From NCBI RefSeq assembly GCF_000495815.1, contig NZ_AWGE01000014.1, forward strand, positions 116,925 through 180,924: a stretch of DNA of 64,000 bases, in the 5' to 3' direction. Source of the stretch: Asticcacaulis sp. AC466 (lineage in GTDB: Bacteria; Pseudomonadota; Alphaproteobacteria; Caulobacterales; Caulobacteraceae). Each line of letters starts with the position of its first letter. Within the stretch, counting starts at the first letter, position 1. The translations under genes were made by a program, and so were the position numbers. The notes beneath the pieces are model-generated. The model searched no databases. It worked only from the letters and a program-made list of their open reading frames with translations, and was not told where the DNA came from. This document shows positions 10,970 to 19,529 of this stretch, piece by piece.

Positions 10970-13189
10970 ATGCCGAAGCCAAATTCTGCGTCCGCGCGGA
11001 CGCCACACAAAGCCTGCCTCTATCTCGGCACCGCGCTTGCCGCTTCAATGCTGGCCGCGACCGCCGCGACGGCTCAAACCCAGCCAGAAGCGGCTGTGCC
11101 GACCGCTGACAGCCACGATACCGAAGTCGTTGTCGTCACCGCCCAGCGCCGCAGCCAGAAACTGCAGGACGTGCCGCTGGCCGTCACCGCCATCTCGGCG
11201 CAAGGCCTGCAAAACCTTCAGGCGCAAACCATCGGCGACATCCAGGGGGTCGTGCCGAACCTGACCCTGCACGAAGGCGACGCTTCGAATGCCGTGGTCT
11301 ATCTGCGCGGTATCGGTCAGATCGACAGCCTGGCCTTTGCCGATCCAGGCGTCGGCATCTATGTCGATGATGTCTATCTGGGACGTGCGCAGGGCGCCTT
11401 CCTCGATGTTTACGATGTCGATCATATCGAAGTGCTGCGCGGGCCGCAGGGTACGCTTTATGGCCGCAACACCATAGGCGGCGCGGTCAAGTTCGTCTCC
11501 AAGCCGTTCAGCTCCCATTTCCGCGCCGAGGCCGAGGCTACGGCTGGCAATTACAACGACACCGAATTCCGCGGCAATATCAGCGGTGCGCTCAACGCCT
11601 CGGGTACCCTGATGGGCAAGGCCGCCATCGCCTATGCCAAGCGCGACGGCTACTCCGACAACGCCTTTGACGGCCGCAGCGACGGCGACAAGAACCTGCT
11701 GGCCGGACGGTTGGCGGTGCAATGGAAGCCCAGCGAGGATTTCAGCCTGTCGCTCAATCTCGACAACAGCCGCGACCATCCGGACACCTCGCGCACCCCG
11801 GCGCGCGCCACCGACGTGTTCGGCTATCCGGCCACCAAGTCCGATCCGTTCCAGGTCGACGCCAATTTCAACACTCATAACCGCCTCGACACCAGCGGCG
11901 TGTCTGTGGTCGCCGCATGGCACCTCAGTCCTCAGACCGACCTCAAGTCGGTCACCGCCTATCGCCGGATGCGCTATGGTGCGGCGCTCGATCTCGACGC
12001 CACGCCGCTCGATATCTTCGGTGTCTTCGATGAGGAAAAGCAGGATCAGTTCAGCCAGGAACTGCAATTTTCCTATACAGGCGATCGCTTCAATTTTGTC
12101 AGCGGCGCGTATTATTTCCAGGAACACGACATCACCTATTCCGGCCTCTATGCGCCGGTGATCACGCTGGTGTCCGGCTCGCTCAATGACCAGACCAATT
12201 ACAGCACCGCCCTTTACGGGCAGGGCACATACAAGCTGACGCCGCGCCTGTCGGTCACGGCGGGCCTGCGCTACACCAATGAAAAGAAGGAATTCGGCCG
12301 CACGCAGAAATTCTTTGCCCCGTCCACTACCTACCCGGTGGACTATTCTCTGCCGGGCGCCTTGGCCACCGATGTCAGTGCCAAGCACACCTGGGACTCG
12401 CTAACACCGAAGCTTGAGGTCGATTATCACTTCACCGACAACCAGTTGGCCTATGTCAGCGTCAGCAAGGGCTTCAAGAGCGGTGGCTTCGACGGCCGCG
12501 CCAATGACAGCGCGGCGGGGGCTATTCCCTACGATCCGGAAAACCTGACTGCCTATGAGGCCGGCCTTAAACTGTCCTGGCCGCGCCAGCGCATTACGCT
12601 CAACAGCGCCATCTTCTGGAACGATTACAAGGATTTGCAGCTTTCCAGTTTCGCGGCGGATTCGAGCGGCGGTTTCATCGCTCTGTTCACCAATGCCGGT
12701 GCGGCCACCATGCGCGGTGTCGAAATCGAACTGAACGCCCGTCCGGTTCCGGCCCTGACCCTGAGCGCGACGGTCGGCTATCTCGACGGCCACTACGATA
12801 CCTATATCGGGCCGAACGGCGCCGATATCAGCGATCAGCGCCATCTGGTCAACGCACCGAAATGGGATACGCGCGGCGGCGCCACCTACCGCTTCGACCT
12901 CGGCGGCAACGGCTCGCTGACCTTGATCGGCGATATCTCCTATCGCAGTAAGGCCTATACCACCGTATCGAGCAGTGAGATCGTGGCGCAGCAGGCCTAT
13001 ACACTGGTCAATGCCGCCGTGCGCTGGGAATCGCCTGATGCCGGTTACTATGTGCAGCTGGGCGCCAAGAACCTGACCGACCGGCGCTACATAACCCAGG
13101 CCTTCGACTTGTCCGACTCGCTGGGCTATCAACTGGCCTATTATGGCGATCCGCGCACGATCCGTCTGAGCCTTGGGGTAAAGATGTGA
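10970..13189 (+). CDS. TonB-dependent outer membrane receptor
   Basis: 739 residues with a signal peptide ending near ATAATAQ. Then come the plug domain (EVVVVTAQRRSQKLQDVPLA, YLRGIG, DVYLGRAQG, IEVLRGPQGTLYGRNTIGGA) and a 22-strand barrel ending in YYGDPRTIRLSLGVKM, with the terminal aromatic pattern of outer membrane barrels. It imports a substrate using TonB energy. VTAQRR, as found in the Sphingomonadales/Caulobacterales receptor group for natural products and carbohydrates, gives no exact ligand. Its stop overlaps the start of the esterase gene (ATGTGA), so the pair is coupled. The ligand may be an ester. Confidence 0.93.
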   Translation: MPKPNSASARTPHKACLYLGTALAASMLAATAATAQTQPEAAVPTADSHDTEVVVVTAQRRSQKLQDVPLAVTAISAQGLQNLQAQTIGDIQGVVPNLTLHEGDASNAVVYLRGIGQIDSLAFADPGVGIYVDDVYLGRAQGAFLDVYDVDHIEVLRGPQGTLYGRNTIGGAVKFVSKPFSSHFRAEAEATAGNYNDTEFRGNISGALNASGTLMGKAAIAYAKRDGYSDNAFDGRSDGDKNLLAGRLAVQWKPSEDFSLSLNLDNSRDHPDTSRTPARATDVFGYPATKSDPFQVDANFNTHNRLDTSGVSVVAAWHLSPQTDLKSVTAYRRMRYGAALDLDATPLDIFGVFDEEKQDQFSQELQFSYTGDRFNFVSGAYYFQEHDITYSGLYAPVITLVSGSLNDQTNYSTALYGQGTYKLTPRLSVTAGLRYTNEKKEFGRTQKFFAPSTTYPVDYSLPGALATDVSAKHTWDSLTPKLEVDYHFTDNQLAYVSVSKGFKSGGFDGRANDSAAGAIPYDPENLTAYEAGLKLSWPRQRITLNSAIFWNDYKDLQLSSFAADSSGGFIALFTNAGAATMRGVEIELNARPVPALTLSATVGYLDGHYDTYIGPNGADISDQRHLVNAPKWDTRGGATYRFDLGGNGSLTLIGDISYRSKAYTTVSSSEIVAQQAYTLVNAAVRWESPDAGYYVQLGAKNLTDRRYITQAFDLSDSLGYQLAYYGDPRTIRLSLGVKM

Positions 13190-14187
13190 GTGGGCCGTTC
13201 GTCGACGAAGACACGGCGGCGTTGCTGACCGAGATGGCGCAGGCCTTTGCCGGTGCGCCTGCCGACCCGACGGTCGAGGAACGCCGCGCCGGACTGGCCT
13301 ACGTTGCCGATCTGTATGGTCCGGTCACGTCGTCCGAAGCCCTGTCAGCGATGACGGTCGAGGACATCATGATCGCCGGGCCTGGCGGGCGGCTTCCTCT
13401 GCGCCTTTATTATCCTCCCCGGACGGCGCAGGGGAGGTCTCAGGTCCGGCCTGCGGTGGTGGTGCATATCCACGGCGGCGGCTGGGTACTCGGCGATCCC
13501 GATTCCTACGGAAAAGTTTGCGCGGCCTATTGCGCGGCGGGCGGTTTCATCCTGATCGACGTCAACTATCGCCGCGCGCCGGAGCACGTCTTCCCGGCGG
13601 CCATAGACGACTGCGTGGCGGCACTGGACTGGGCGGCGAAGAATGCCCGCAGATTGGGCGGCGACCCGTCGCGTCTGATCGTCACCGGCGACAGCGCCGG
13701 TGGCAATTTGGCGGCGGCCGCTTGTCTGAAAACGAAGGCAAGGCTGGCACTGCAGGTGCTGGTCTATCCCGTGATCAGCGCCCGTGCCTCGGCTGATTAC
13801 AAGTCGCGCGGCGCGTTGGGCGACGGCCGCTATTTCCTGCGGGAATTCGATATCAAGCGCGCCGAAACGGAATATCTGCCCGATCCGTCCTATGGCGAAG
13901 AGATGATGGCCTCGCCGATCGTCGCGCCGGTTGAGCGCCTGCGCCGGGTGCCGCCGGCGCTGATCATCACCGCCAGCCTCGATCCGCTGCGTGACGAGGC
14001 GATTGCCTACGCTGCGCGGTTGGAGGCCGCTGGTGTCAATGTCCGGCACGAAGAAGCGCAGGGCACCATCCACGGCTTTGTCCTGTTCGCCGGGTGGATT
14101 GCCGCCGGACGCAAGGCTATAGACACGATTGCGCGGGCCGTTGCCGAAGCCGTGCCGGTCCGGCAGAGCGGCTGGTTCGGGGGCTGA
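13186..14187 (+). CDS. Alpha/beta hydrolase, hormone-sensitive-lipase family esterase
   Basis: 333 residues. The oxyanion motif HIHGGGWVLGD, nucleophile Ser170 in TGDSAGGNLA, Asp in ITASLDPLRDE and His in TIHGFVLF are all present, so the enzyme should be active. No signal peptide, so it acts in the cytoplasm on an imported ester. The GTG start overlaps the TonB receptor stop by four bases, a sign of translational coupling, and the likely role is hydrolysis of what the receptor brings in. Contrast with 34089-35243, where the same family has lost Ser and His. Confidence 0.9.
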   Translation: MSGPFVDEDTAALLTEMAQAFAGAPADPTVEERRAGLAYVADLYGPVTSSEALSAMTVEDIMIAGPGGRLPLRLYYPPRTAQGRSQVRPAVVVHIHGGGWVLGDPDSYGKVCAAYCAAGGFILIDVNYRRAPEHVFPAAIDDCVAALDWAAKNARRLGGDPSRLIVTGDSAGGNLAAAACLKTKARLALQVLVYPVISARASADYKSRGALGDGRYFLREFDIKRAETEYLPDPSYGEEMMASPIVAPVERLRRVPPALIITASLDPLRDEAIAYAARLEAAGVNVRHEEAQGTIHGFVLFAGWIAAGRKAIDTIARAVAEAVPVRQSGWFGG

Positions 14188-14193
14188 CGGCCG

Positions 14194-14442
14194 TCAGTCT
14201 TCGACCGACGTCTCCGGACGGTCTTCACCGTGGGCAAGTTCATTGTGCCAGACACCGTTGGCGTCTTCGTAGGAGATGCCGGTGTCGCTGCCCGGCGCCG
14301 TTTGTTCGCGGGCGGCGGTGCGGGCCGCCGCCAGGGCCAGGTCATGGCTGGCGAAGGTTTCGGAATAGGTATCGCCGGCCTTGTAAGCCCAGCCGCCGTC
14401 GTGTTGGACGACCGTATAAACCACCTTCAGATCTTCTGACAT
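14194..14442 (-). CDS. DUF2188-like small conserved protein
   Basis: 82 residues. The N-terminal half (KVVYTVVQHDGGWAYKAGDT, FASHDLALAAARTAAREQ) fits the DUF2188 pattern, in which a dose of beta strands with a conserved Trp is followed by a helix; the tail SYEDANGVWHNELAHGEDRP ends the fold. The function is unknown. It lies two bases after the stop of the phosphomannomutase gene and so is probably its operon partner. A broken relative of its 3' half lies at 10085-10210. Confidence 0.75.
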   Translation of the reverse strand: MSEDLKVVYTVVQHDGGWAYKAGDTYSETFASHDLALAAARTAAREQTAPGSDTGISYEDANGVWHNELAHGEDRPETSVED

Positions 14443-14444
14443 GC

Positions 14445-15947
14445 TTAGATCTCCTGATTGTAGTCGGTGATTTCCGAATATTTGGCCAGGCGCGGCTTCA
14501 CTTCCTTGCGGAACAGGTCGCGCATGTCGTCTTCGGAGCGCAGGGATTCGACCACGACCACCAGTTCAGGCTTGTTGCTCGATGCGCGCACCAGCACCCA
14601 CGAGCCGTCTTCGAGGTGGACACGCGCGCCGTTGACCGTAATGACCTCGGTCACCTTGCGGCCCAGGATCGAACCGCCGGCAGCCAGCAGGTCTTCGTAT
14701 TCCTTTACGATCTTTTCCAGGATCTGGTACTTCACTTCGTCGGCGCAGTGCGGCGACATGGTGAGCGAGGTATAGGCGACGGGCAGGGCGTCCTTCAGTT
14801 CCGACAGGGTCTTGCCCGGATTGCGGTCGAGCATGGCCAGGATGGCTTCGGCAGCCTTCAGGCCGTCGTCATAGCCGCGGCCGATCGGCGGGGCCAGGAA
14901 GAAGTGGCCCGACTTTTCGAACCCGGCCAGGGCTTTCAGTTCGTCGGTCTTGCGCTTGATATAGGAGTGGCCGGTCTTCCAGTAGACCGTCTTGGCGCCG
15001 TTCTTTTTCAGCACTTCGTCGGTGGCGTAGAGGCCGGTCGATTTGACGTCGACCACGAAGGTCGCGTTCTTGTAGATTTCCGACAGGTCGCGCGCCAGCA
15101 TCAGGCCGATCTTGTCGGCGAAGATTTCCTGGCCCGTATTGTCGACCACGCCGCAGCGGTCGCCGTCGCCATCAAAGCCCAGGGCCAGGTCGGCATTGTG
15201 CTCCTTGACCGCCTTGGCCATGTCGAGCAGCATTTCGTGGTCTTCGGGGTTCGGATTGTATTTCGGGAAGGTCGAGTCGAGATTGGTGTCGAGCTCGATC
15301 ACCTCGGCGCCCATGGCACGCAGGGTTTGCGGCGCGAAGGCGCCCGCCGTGCCGTTGCCGCAGGCGCAGACGACCTTAAGCTTGCGCTTCAGTTGCAGTT
15401 TCGACGAGATGTCGTCCATGTAGCGTTGCTGTACGCCTTCGACGCGGGTCAGCTTGCCGCCCGGCCGTTCAACGCCCAGGCCGCCCATGACGATTTCCTT
15501 CAGGCGGGTCATTTCTTCGGGGCCGAAAGTCAGCGGCGCCTGGCAGCCCATCTTGACGCCGGTCCAGCCATTGTCATTGTGCGAGGCGGTGACCATGGCG
15601 ACGCAGGGCGCGTCCTGATCGAATTGGGCGAAATAGGCGATGGGCGACAGGCACAGGCCGATATCGATGACTTCGATGCCCGCCTGCATCAGGCCGATGA
15701 TCAGGGCATTCTTGATATTGGTGGAATAGGAACGGAAATCGTGGCCGGTGACGAGCTTCGGCGTTACGCCGCGCTCATGGATATAGGTGCCGAGGCCCAG
15801 ACCCAGGGCCTGAATGCCGAGCAGGTTGATTTCCTTGCCGAAAACCCAGCGCGCGTCATATTCGCGGAAGCCCGTCGGCTTAACCAGCACCTCGGTTTCA
15901 AATTCGTAGGTGTTTTCGGGAATGGAGACCTTGGGAAGCATGGGCAT
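14445..15947 (-). CDS. Phosphomannomutase/phosphoglucomutase
   Basis: 500 residues of the alpha-D-phosphohexomutase family. The phosphoserine loop is VTASHNDNGWTG (Ser about 122), the magnesium loop GFDGDGDRCGV (about 257), the sugar-binding loop KSGHFFLAP, and the phosphate-binding loop is in the C-terminal domain (ASSNKPELVVV). It interconverts mannose- or glucose-1- and 6-phosphates, feeding GDP-mannose or UDP-glucose for polysaccharide and lipopolysaccharide synthesis. Two Met codons (15947, 15941) are possible starts. GalU lies just upstream on the same strand, a sensible metabolic pairing. Confidence 0.9.
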   Translation of the reverse strand: MPMLPKVSIPENTYEFETEVLVKPTGFREYDARWVFGKEINLLGIQALGLGLGTYIHERGVTPKLVTGHDFRSYSTNIKNALIIGLMQAGIEVIDIGLCLSPIAYFAQFDQDAPCVAMVTASHNDNGWTGVKMGCQAPLTFGPEEMTRLKEIVMGGLGVERPGGKLTRVEGVQQRYMDDISSKLQLKRKLKVVCACGNGTAGAFAPQTLRAMGAEVIELDTNLDSTFPKYNPNPEDHEMLLDMAKAVKEHNADLALGFDGDGDRCGVVDNTGQEIFADKIGLMLARDLSEIYKNATFVVDVKSTGLYATDEVLKKNGAKTVYWKTGHSYIKRKTDELKALAGFEKSGHFFLAPPIGRGYDDGLKAAEAILAMLDRNPGKTLSELKDALPVAYTSLTMSPHCADEVKYQILEKIVKEYEDLLAAGGSILGRKVTEVITVNGARVHLEDGSWVLVRASSNKPELVVVVESLRSEDDMRDLFRKEVKPRLAKYSEITDYNQEI

Positions 15948-16034
15948 TGGGCAGTAGTCCTCGGATGTGTTTTCGGCATACGCGATAGCTGGCTATGCCA
16001 TGCCGGAAAGTAAAAATGCAGTGGCTTTTGTCAA

Positions 16035-16061
16035 GGCCGCCCGCCGTTTAGGCAGGCGGCC
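16035..16061 (-). terminator. Hairpin between galU and the phosphomannomutase gene
   Basis: GGCCGCCCGCC, loop GTTTA, GGCAGGCGGCC: an 11-bp stem with one C-A mismatch starting 13 bases past the galU stop. The T-run on the minus strand is weak, so termination may be partial or Rho-aided. Confidence 0.55.
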
Positions 16062-16073
16062 CGGGGACGCAGG

Positions 16074-16949
16074 CTATTGGAAGAAGGGGAGAAGCGCGGC
16101 GCGGGCGGCGTCCTTCAGTTCGGGATTTTTCAGCGCCAGGCCGACATTGGCGCGCAGCAGGCCGATCTTGTCGCCGCAATCATAGGTCACGCCGTCATAT
16201 TCCAGCGCATGGAAGCTTTGGGTTTCCATCAGGCGGAACATGGAGTCGGTCAACTGGATTTCGTTGCCGGCGCCCTTTTCCTGAGACGCCAGAAGCGCGA
16301 AGATTTCCGGTTGCAGGATATAGCGACCCGACACGATCAGGTTGGACGGCGCAGTGCCCTTGGCCGGCTTTTCGACCATGCCGGACATCCGGTTCAGACG
16401 GCCATCCTGGCCTTCGAGGGCGACGACGCCGTATTGGTGGGTCTGATCGTGGGGCACGGGCTCGACGACAATGATATTGCCGCCGACCTGGTCGTAGGCG
16501 TCGATGGCTTGCTTGGTGGCCGACACTTCGGCATCCATCACCATGTCGGGCAGGATGACGGCGAAGGGTTCGTCGCCAATGATGTCACGGGCGCACCACA
16601 CGGCGTGGCCCAGGCCCAGTGGTTGCATCTGGCGCACGAAGCTCATTTCGCCGGCCTTGGGCAGTTCCTTGAGCAATTGGTCCAGAATGGCAGTCTTGCC
16701 CTTGGCGGCCAGTTGGGCTTCCAATTCGACCTGATGGTCGAAATAGTCCTCGATGGCGCCCTTGGCGCGGCCGGTGACGAAGACGAAGTGCTCAATGCCG
16801 GCGGCACGCGCCTCTTCGACAACATAGGCCAGAATTGGCCGGTCAACGACGACCAGCAATTCTTTTGGAATGACCTTGGTGCCGGGAAGGACGCGGGTGC
16901 CGAGACCGGCTACGGGAATGACGGCTTTACGAACGCGCTTTTTTGACAA
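16074..16949 (-). CDS. galU: UTP-glucose-1-phosphate uridylyltransferase
   Basis: 291 residues from a TTG start (SKKRVRKAVIPVAGLGTRVL), chosen because GAGG stands before it and the N-terminus then matches the family; the open frame upstream is low-complexity, AT-rich non-coding DNA. Motifs: nucleotide-binding GLGTRVLPGTKVIPKELL, VTGRAKGAIEDYFD, MQPLGLGHAVWCAR, FAVILPDMVMD, and SGRYILQPEIF with Glu-rich metal site. It makes UDP-glucose for exopolysaccharide, LPS and glycolipids. The neighbour phosphoglucomutase provides glucose-1-phosphate. Confidence 0.93.
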   Translation of the reverse strand: MSKKRVRKAVIPVAGLGTRVLPGTKVIPKELLVVVDRPILAYVVEEARAAGIEHFVFVTGRAKGAIEDYFDHQVELEAQLAAKGKTAILDQLLKELPKAGEMSFVRQMQPLGLGHAVWCARDIIGDEPFAVILPDMVMDAEVSATKQAIDAYDQVGGNIIVVEPVPHDQTHQYGVVALEGQDGRLNRMSGMVEKPAKGTAPSNLIVSGRYILQPEIFALLASQEKGAGNEIQLTDSMFRLMETQSFHALEYDGVTYDCGDKIGLLRANVGLALKNPELKDAARAALLPFFQ

Positions 16950-17285
16950 AAGAACCTCAGGAATGAAAAGTTTGGTCTCGGATACGCGAGAAAAAATACA
17001 GGTTGCTTCCCTTGCCGTCGAACTCCGCCCTGGCTGCAAGGTTAGTGTGCAGTTGCGAAAACGGCAAGCGGAACGGCGAAAAAATAGGCCTATGTCATTA
17101 AAATTTATTTCAGAGATAACGCTATTCTGAAGAAAAAGACAAAAAAACCACACCTCGGTGAACGCATGAGCTAATTCATAATGCAAATTTATTTATTCGT
17201 CGCAATGGATTGTCAGGCATGGAATTGTGTTATTTATTAGCGCAAAGACCGGTGACGTACACCGGCCAAAGAGGGAGCGAATAGA
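16950..17285. promoter_or_regulatory. AT-rich divergent regulatory region between galU and the GH27 gene, with an inverted repeat at 17249-17265
   Basis: This 336-base stretch is far more AT-rich than its neighbours and must hold promoters for both divergent genes. The inverted repeat CCGGTG-ACGTA-CACCGG lies 21 bases before the GH27 ATG, and GAGGGAGCG gives that gene's ribosome site. The repeat could be an operator or a leader hairpin. I found no open reading frame of merit. Confidence 0.5.
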
Positions 17286-18512
17286 ATGAGATTAAAGGAC
17301 GCGATTATCGCGGTCGCCGCCGTGCTGCTGATGCCCGTGACGCTGATGTCCGGCATGTTGGGCGGGCAGGCGCAGGCGCACGAAACCCTGCAACTGGATG
17401 CACCGAAGCCGCCTTTGGCCCTGACGCCGCCGATGGGGTGGAATTCGTGGAACAAGTTCGGGTGCAATATCGATGAAGGCAAGATTCGCGCGGTGGCTGA
17501 CGCCATGGCGGCGTCAGGCATGAAAGATGCCGGGTATCAGTATGTCGTCATCGACGACTGCTGGCAAAAGGACCGCGCCGCCGACGGCACGATCCAGGCC
17601 GATCCCGAACGCTTCCCGTCTGGCATCAAGGCGCTTGCCGACTATATCCATTCGAAGGGGCTCAAGTTCGGCATCTATTCCGATGCGGGGGTGAAGACCT
17701 GTGGCGGCCGTCCCGGATCGGCCGGTTATGAATTTCAGGATGCGCGCACCTATGCCGCCTGGGGCGTGGACTATCTCAAATACGACTGGTGCAATACCGG
17801 CACGCGCAATGCCGAAGCCGCCTATACCTTGATGGCCAAGGCGCTGCGCCAATCTGGCCGCGATATTCTGCTCAGCATCTGTGAGTGGGGCGACAACAAG
17901 CCGCGCGAATGGGCCGCCAAGCCAGGGCACCAGTGGCGCACGACCGGCGATATCCGCGATTCCTGGGACAAGGACGAAGGCTATAGTCATTCCTTCCTGT
18001 GGATTCTCGACCAAAATGCCGACCTGTGGATGGATTCCGGCCCCAATCACTGGAACGATCCGGACATGCTGGAGGTCGGCAATGGCGGGATGACCGATAC
18101 CGAATACCGGTCGCATTTCTCGCTGTGGGCCATGCTGGCAGCGCCGCTGATCGCGGGTAACGACCTGTCGAACATGACCCCGGAAACCCTGGCCATACTG
18201 ACCAATCGCGATGTCATTGCGGTCGATCAGGACCCGTTGGGCCAGCAGGGCCGCCGCTTGGTCAAGGATGGCGATTTCGAGGTCTGGGTGCGTCCGCTCA
18301 AGGGTGGCGACCGGGCTGTGGTGTTGTTCAACCGTTCCGGCGAGGCGAAGACGATGGCGGTCGATTGGGAGACCCTGCAATTACCGGCGGGGATGAAGGC
18401 CACGGTTCGTGACCTGTGGTCCAAGGCGGTCAAAACAAACGTCAAGGGCAGCTATGGCGCAAACGTGCCGTCGCACGGCGTGGTGATGGTGCGGATCACA
18501 CCGACGGTGTAA
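17286..18512 (+). CDS. Exported GH27 alpha-galactosidase
   Basis: 408 residues. A signal peptide (cleavage near GGQAQAHE) leads to a GH27 barrel starting PPMGWNSWNKFGCNIDE, followed by YVVIDDCWQ. The nucleophile is Asp167 in YLKYDWCN; Arg218 and acid/base Asp222 are in WRTTGDIRDSW; and HWNDPDMLEVGN closes the site. A short beta-sandwich C-terminus follows. It removes terminal alpha-galactosyl units from oligosaccharides in the periplasm. First of three plus-strand glycosidases in this cluster; the regulator gene 18582-19280 lies next, on the other strand. Confidence 0.92.
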   Translation: MRLKDAIIAVAAVLLMPVTLMSGMLGGQAQAHETLQLDAPKPPLALTPPMGWNSWNKFGCNIDEGKIRAVADAMAASGMKDAGYQYVVIDDCWQKDRAADGTIQADPERFPSGIKALADYIHSKGLKFGIYSDAGVKTCGGRPGSAGYEFQDARTYAAWGVDYLKYDWCNTGTRNAEAAYTLMAKALRQSGRDILLSICEWGDNKPREWAAKPGHQWRTTGDIRDSWDKDEGYSHSFLWILDQNADLWMDSGPNHWNDPDMLEVGNGGMTDTEYRSHFSLWAMLAAPLIAGNDLSNMTPETLAILTNRDVIAVDQDPLGQQGRRLVKDGDFEVWVRPLKGGDRAVVLFNRSGEAKTMAVDWETLQLPAGMKATVRDLWSKAVKTNVKGSYGANVPSHGVVMVRITPTV

Positions 18513-18581
18513 CCGGTGCGGATAAGGCAAGACGGGCGCCGATCTGGTTCGACCGGGTTGGCGCCTTATACGGCCTGAACC

Positions 18582-19280
18582 TTAAGCCGCCTGGACCTTT
18601 CCGATCAGGTTGACCGATTCAACCAGTATGGCCTCGGATGAGCGCCGCGCGGTATCGGCGTCACCCTTTTCGATGGCGACCAGAATGGATTGGTGCGCCT
18701 GGATGTCGGCCATGTGGCCGGCAATCTTGTTGGTCAACTGGATCGACAGGTTGAGCGCATTGGTGATCAGCGGCTTGAGACGCCAGAAGAAGGGATTGCC
18801 CGACGCCTTCAGGATGGCGACATGGAAGTCGATATCGGCCTTGAGCGCCAGATCGGGCTGGCCGGCATGGTCGATCATGGCCTGGAGGCCTTCGCGAATG
18901 CTGGCTATGGCTGGCCGGTCCTGGTTTTCGGCGGCCAGGGCGGCGGCGGCGGGTTCGATGGCGAGGCGCATCTGGGCGAATTCGAGGAAAATCTTGTTGG
19001 AGTAGGGGCGCTCCATCAGCCAGCGCAGTACGTCCGGATCGAGCAGGTTCCAGTTTTCGACCGGTTCGACGCGCGTACCCTGACGCTGACGCGAACTGAT
19101 CAGGCCCTTGGCCGACAGCATTTTCACGGCTTCGCGCATGACGGTTCGGCTGGCGCCGAACTTCACGCACAACTCGGCCTCGGTGGGGAAGCCTGTCTTG
19201 TCGAATTCCCCGGTGACGATGGATTGGCCGAGCGTCGCGAGAAGCCCGTAGGCGAGGCTGACGCCGAGTTCGGATCGCAT
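18582..19280 (-). CDS. GntR-family transcriptional regulator, FadR/FCD subfamily
   Basis: 232 residues from MRSELGVSLAYGLLATLG, chosen because it matches the family start; the longer frame adds unlikely sequence. Winged helix: GEFDKTGFPTEAELCVKFGA, SRTVMREAVKMLSAKGLISS. The C-terminal all-helical FCD domain has the metal/effector His and Asp residues (ADIDFHVAILKASGN, HQSILVAI). The LDPDVLRWLME segment resembles DgoR-type sugar acid regulators. It sits between the GH27 and GH35 genes, divergent from the latter, and probably senses a sugar acid or product of this cluster. Confidence 0.88.
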   Translation of the reverse strand: MRSELGVSLAYGLLATLGQSIVTGEFDKTGFPTEAELCVKFGASRTVMREAVKMLSAKGLISSRQRQGTRVEPVENWNLLDPDVLRWLMERPYSNKIFLEFAQMRLAIEPAAAALAAENQDRPAIASIREGLQAMIDHAGQPDLALKADIDFHVAILKASGNPFFWRLKPLITNALNLSIQLTNKIAGHMADIQAHQSILVAIEKGDADTARRSSEAILVESVNLIGKVQAA

Positions 19281-19431
19281 GCAATTGCTTTCTTGAAGTC
19301 TGTCTATATCCCTGAGGCACGCTGTGTCCTTTTGGGGATTCGGCGCGCCTGACCAAACCTTACAGAAAAAAATACTATTTAAAAACCAGATTCGTGAATT
19401 GACGCTTGCCGCTTCATCTGGCCCCATTGTA

Positions 19432-19468
19432 TGTAAATTTTACAGATGAGTATCGATTTTATAGATGA
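19432..19468. promoter_or_regulatory. Candidate operators before the GH35 gene
   Basis: TGTAAATTTTACA (19432-19444) is a perfect 13-base palindrome about a central T. It overlaps the first of two direct repeats TTTTAYAGATGA (19438-19449 and 19457-19468), 19 bases apart, close to two helical turns. FCD-type GntR proteins bind short palindromes of this size, so the adjacent divergent regulator is the likely ligand. Regulation is inferred. Confidence 0.5.
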
Positions 19469-19529
19469 CTGTCCATTTGTCCCTAAAACGGGCTAAGGTT
19501 AAGGACAGCGGGACACAGGAAGGGGTACT

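Noticed and set aside
11045..12388. A 447-codon open frame on the minus strand
   Set aside because: Opposite the TonB receptor; low-complexity translation, no start signal.
14094..16013. A 639-codon open frame on the plus strand
   Set aside because: Lies opposite the phosphomannomutase gene and has no domain; typical GC-rich shadow frame.
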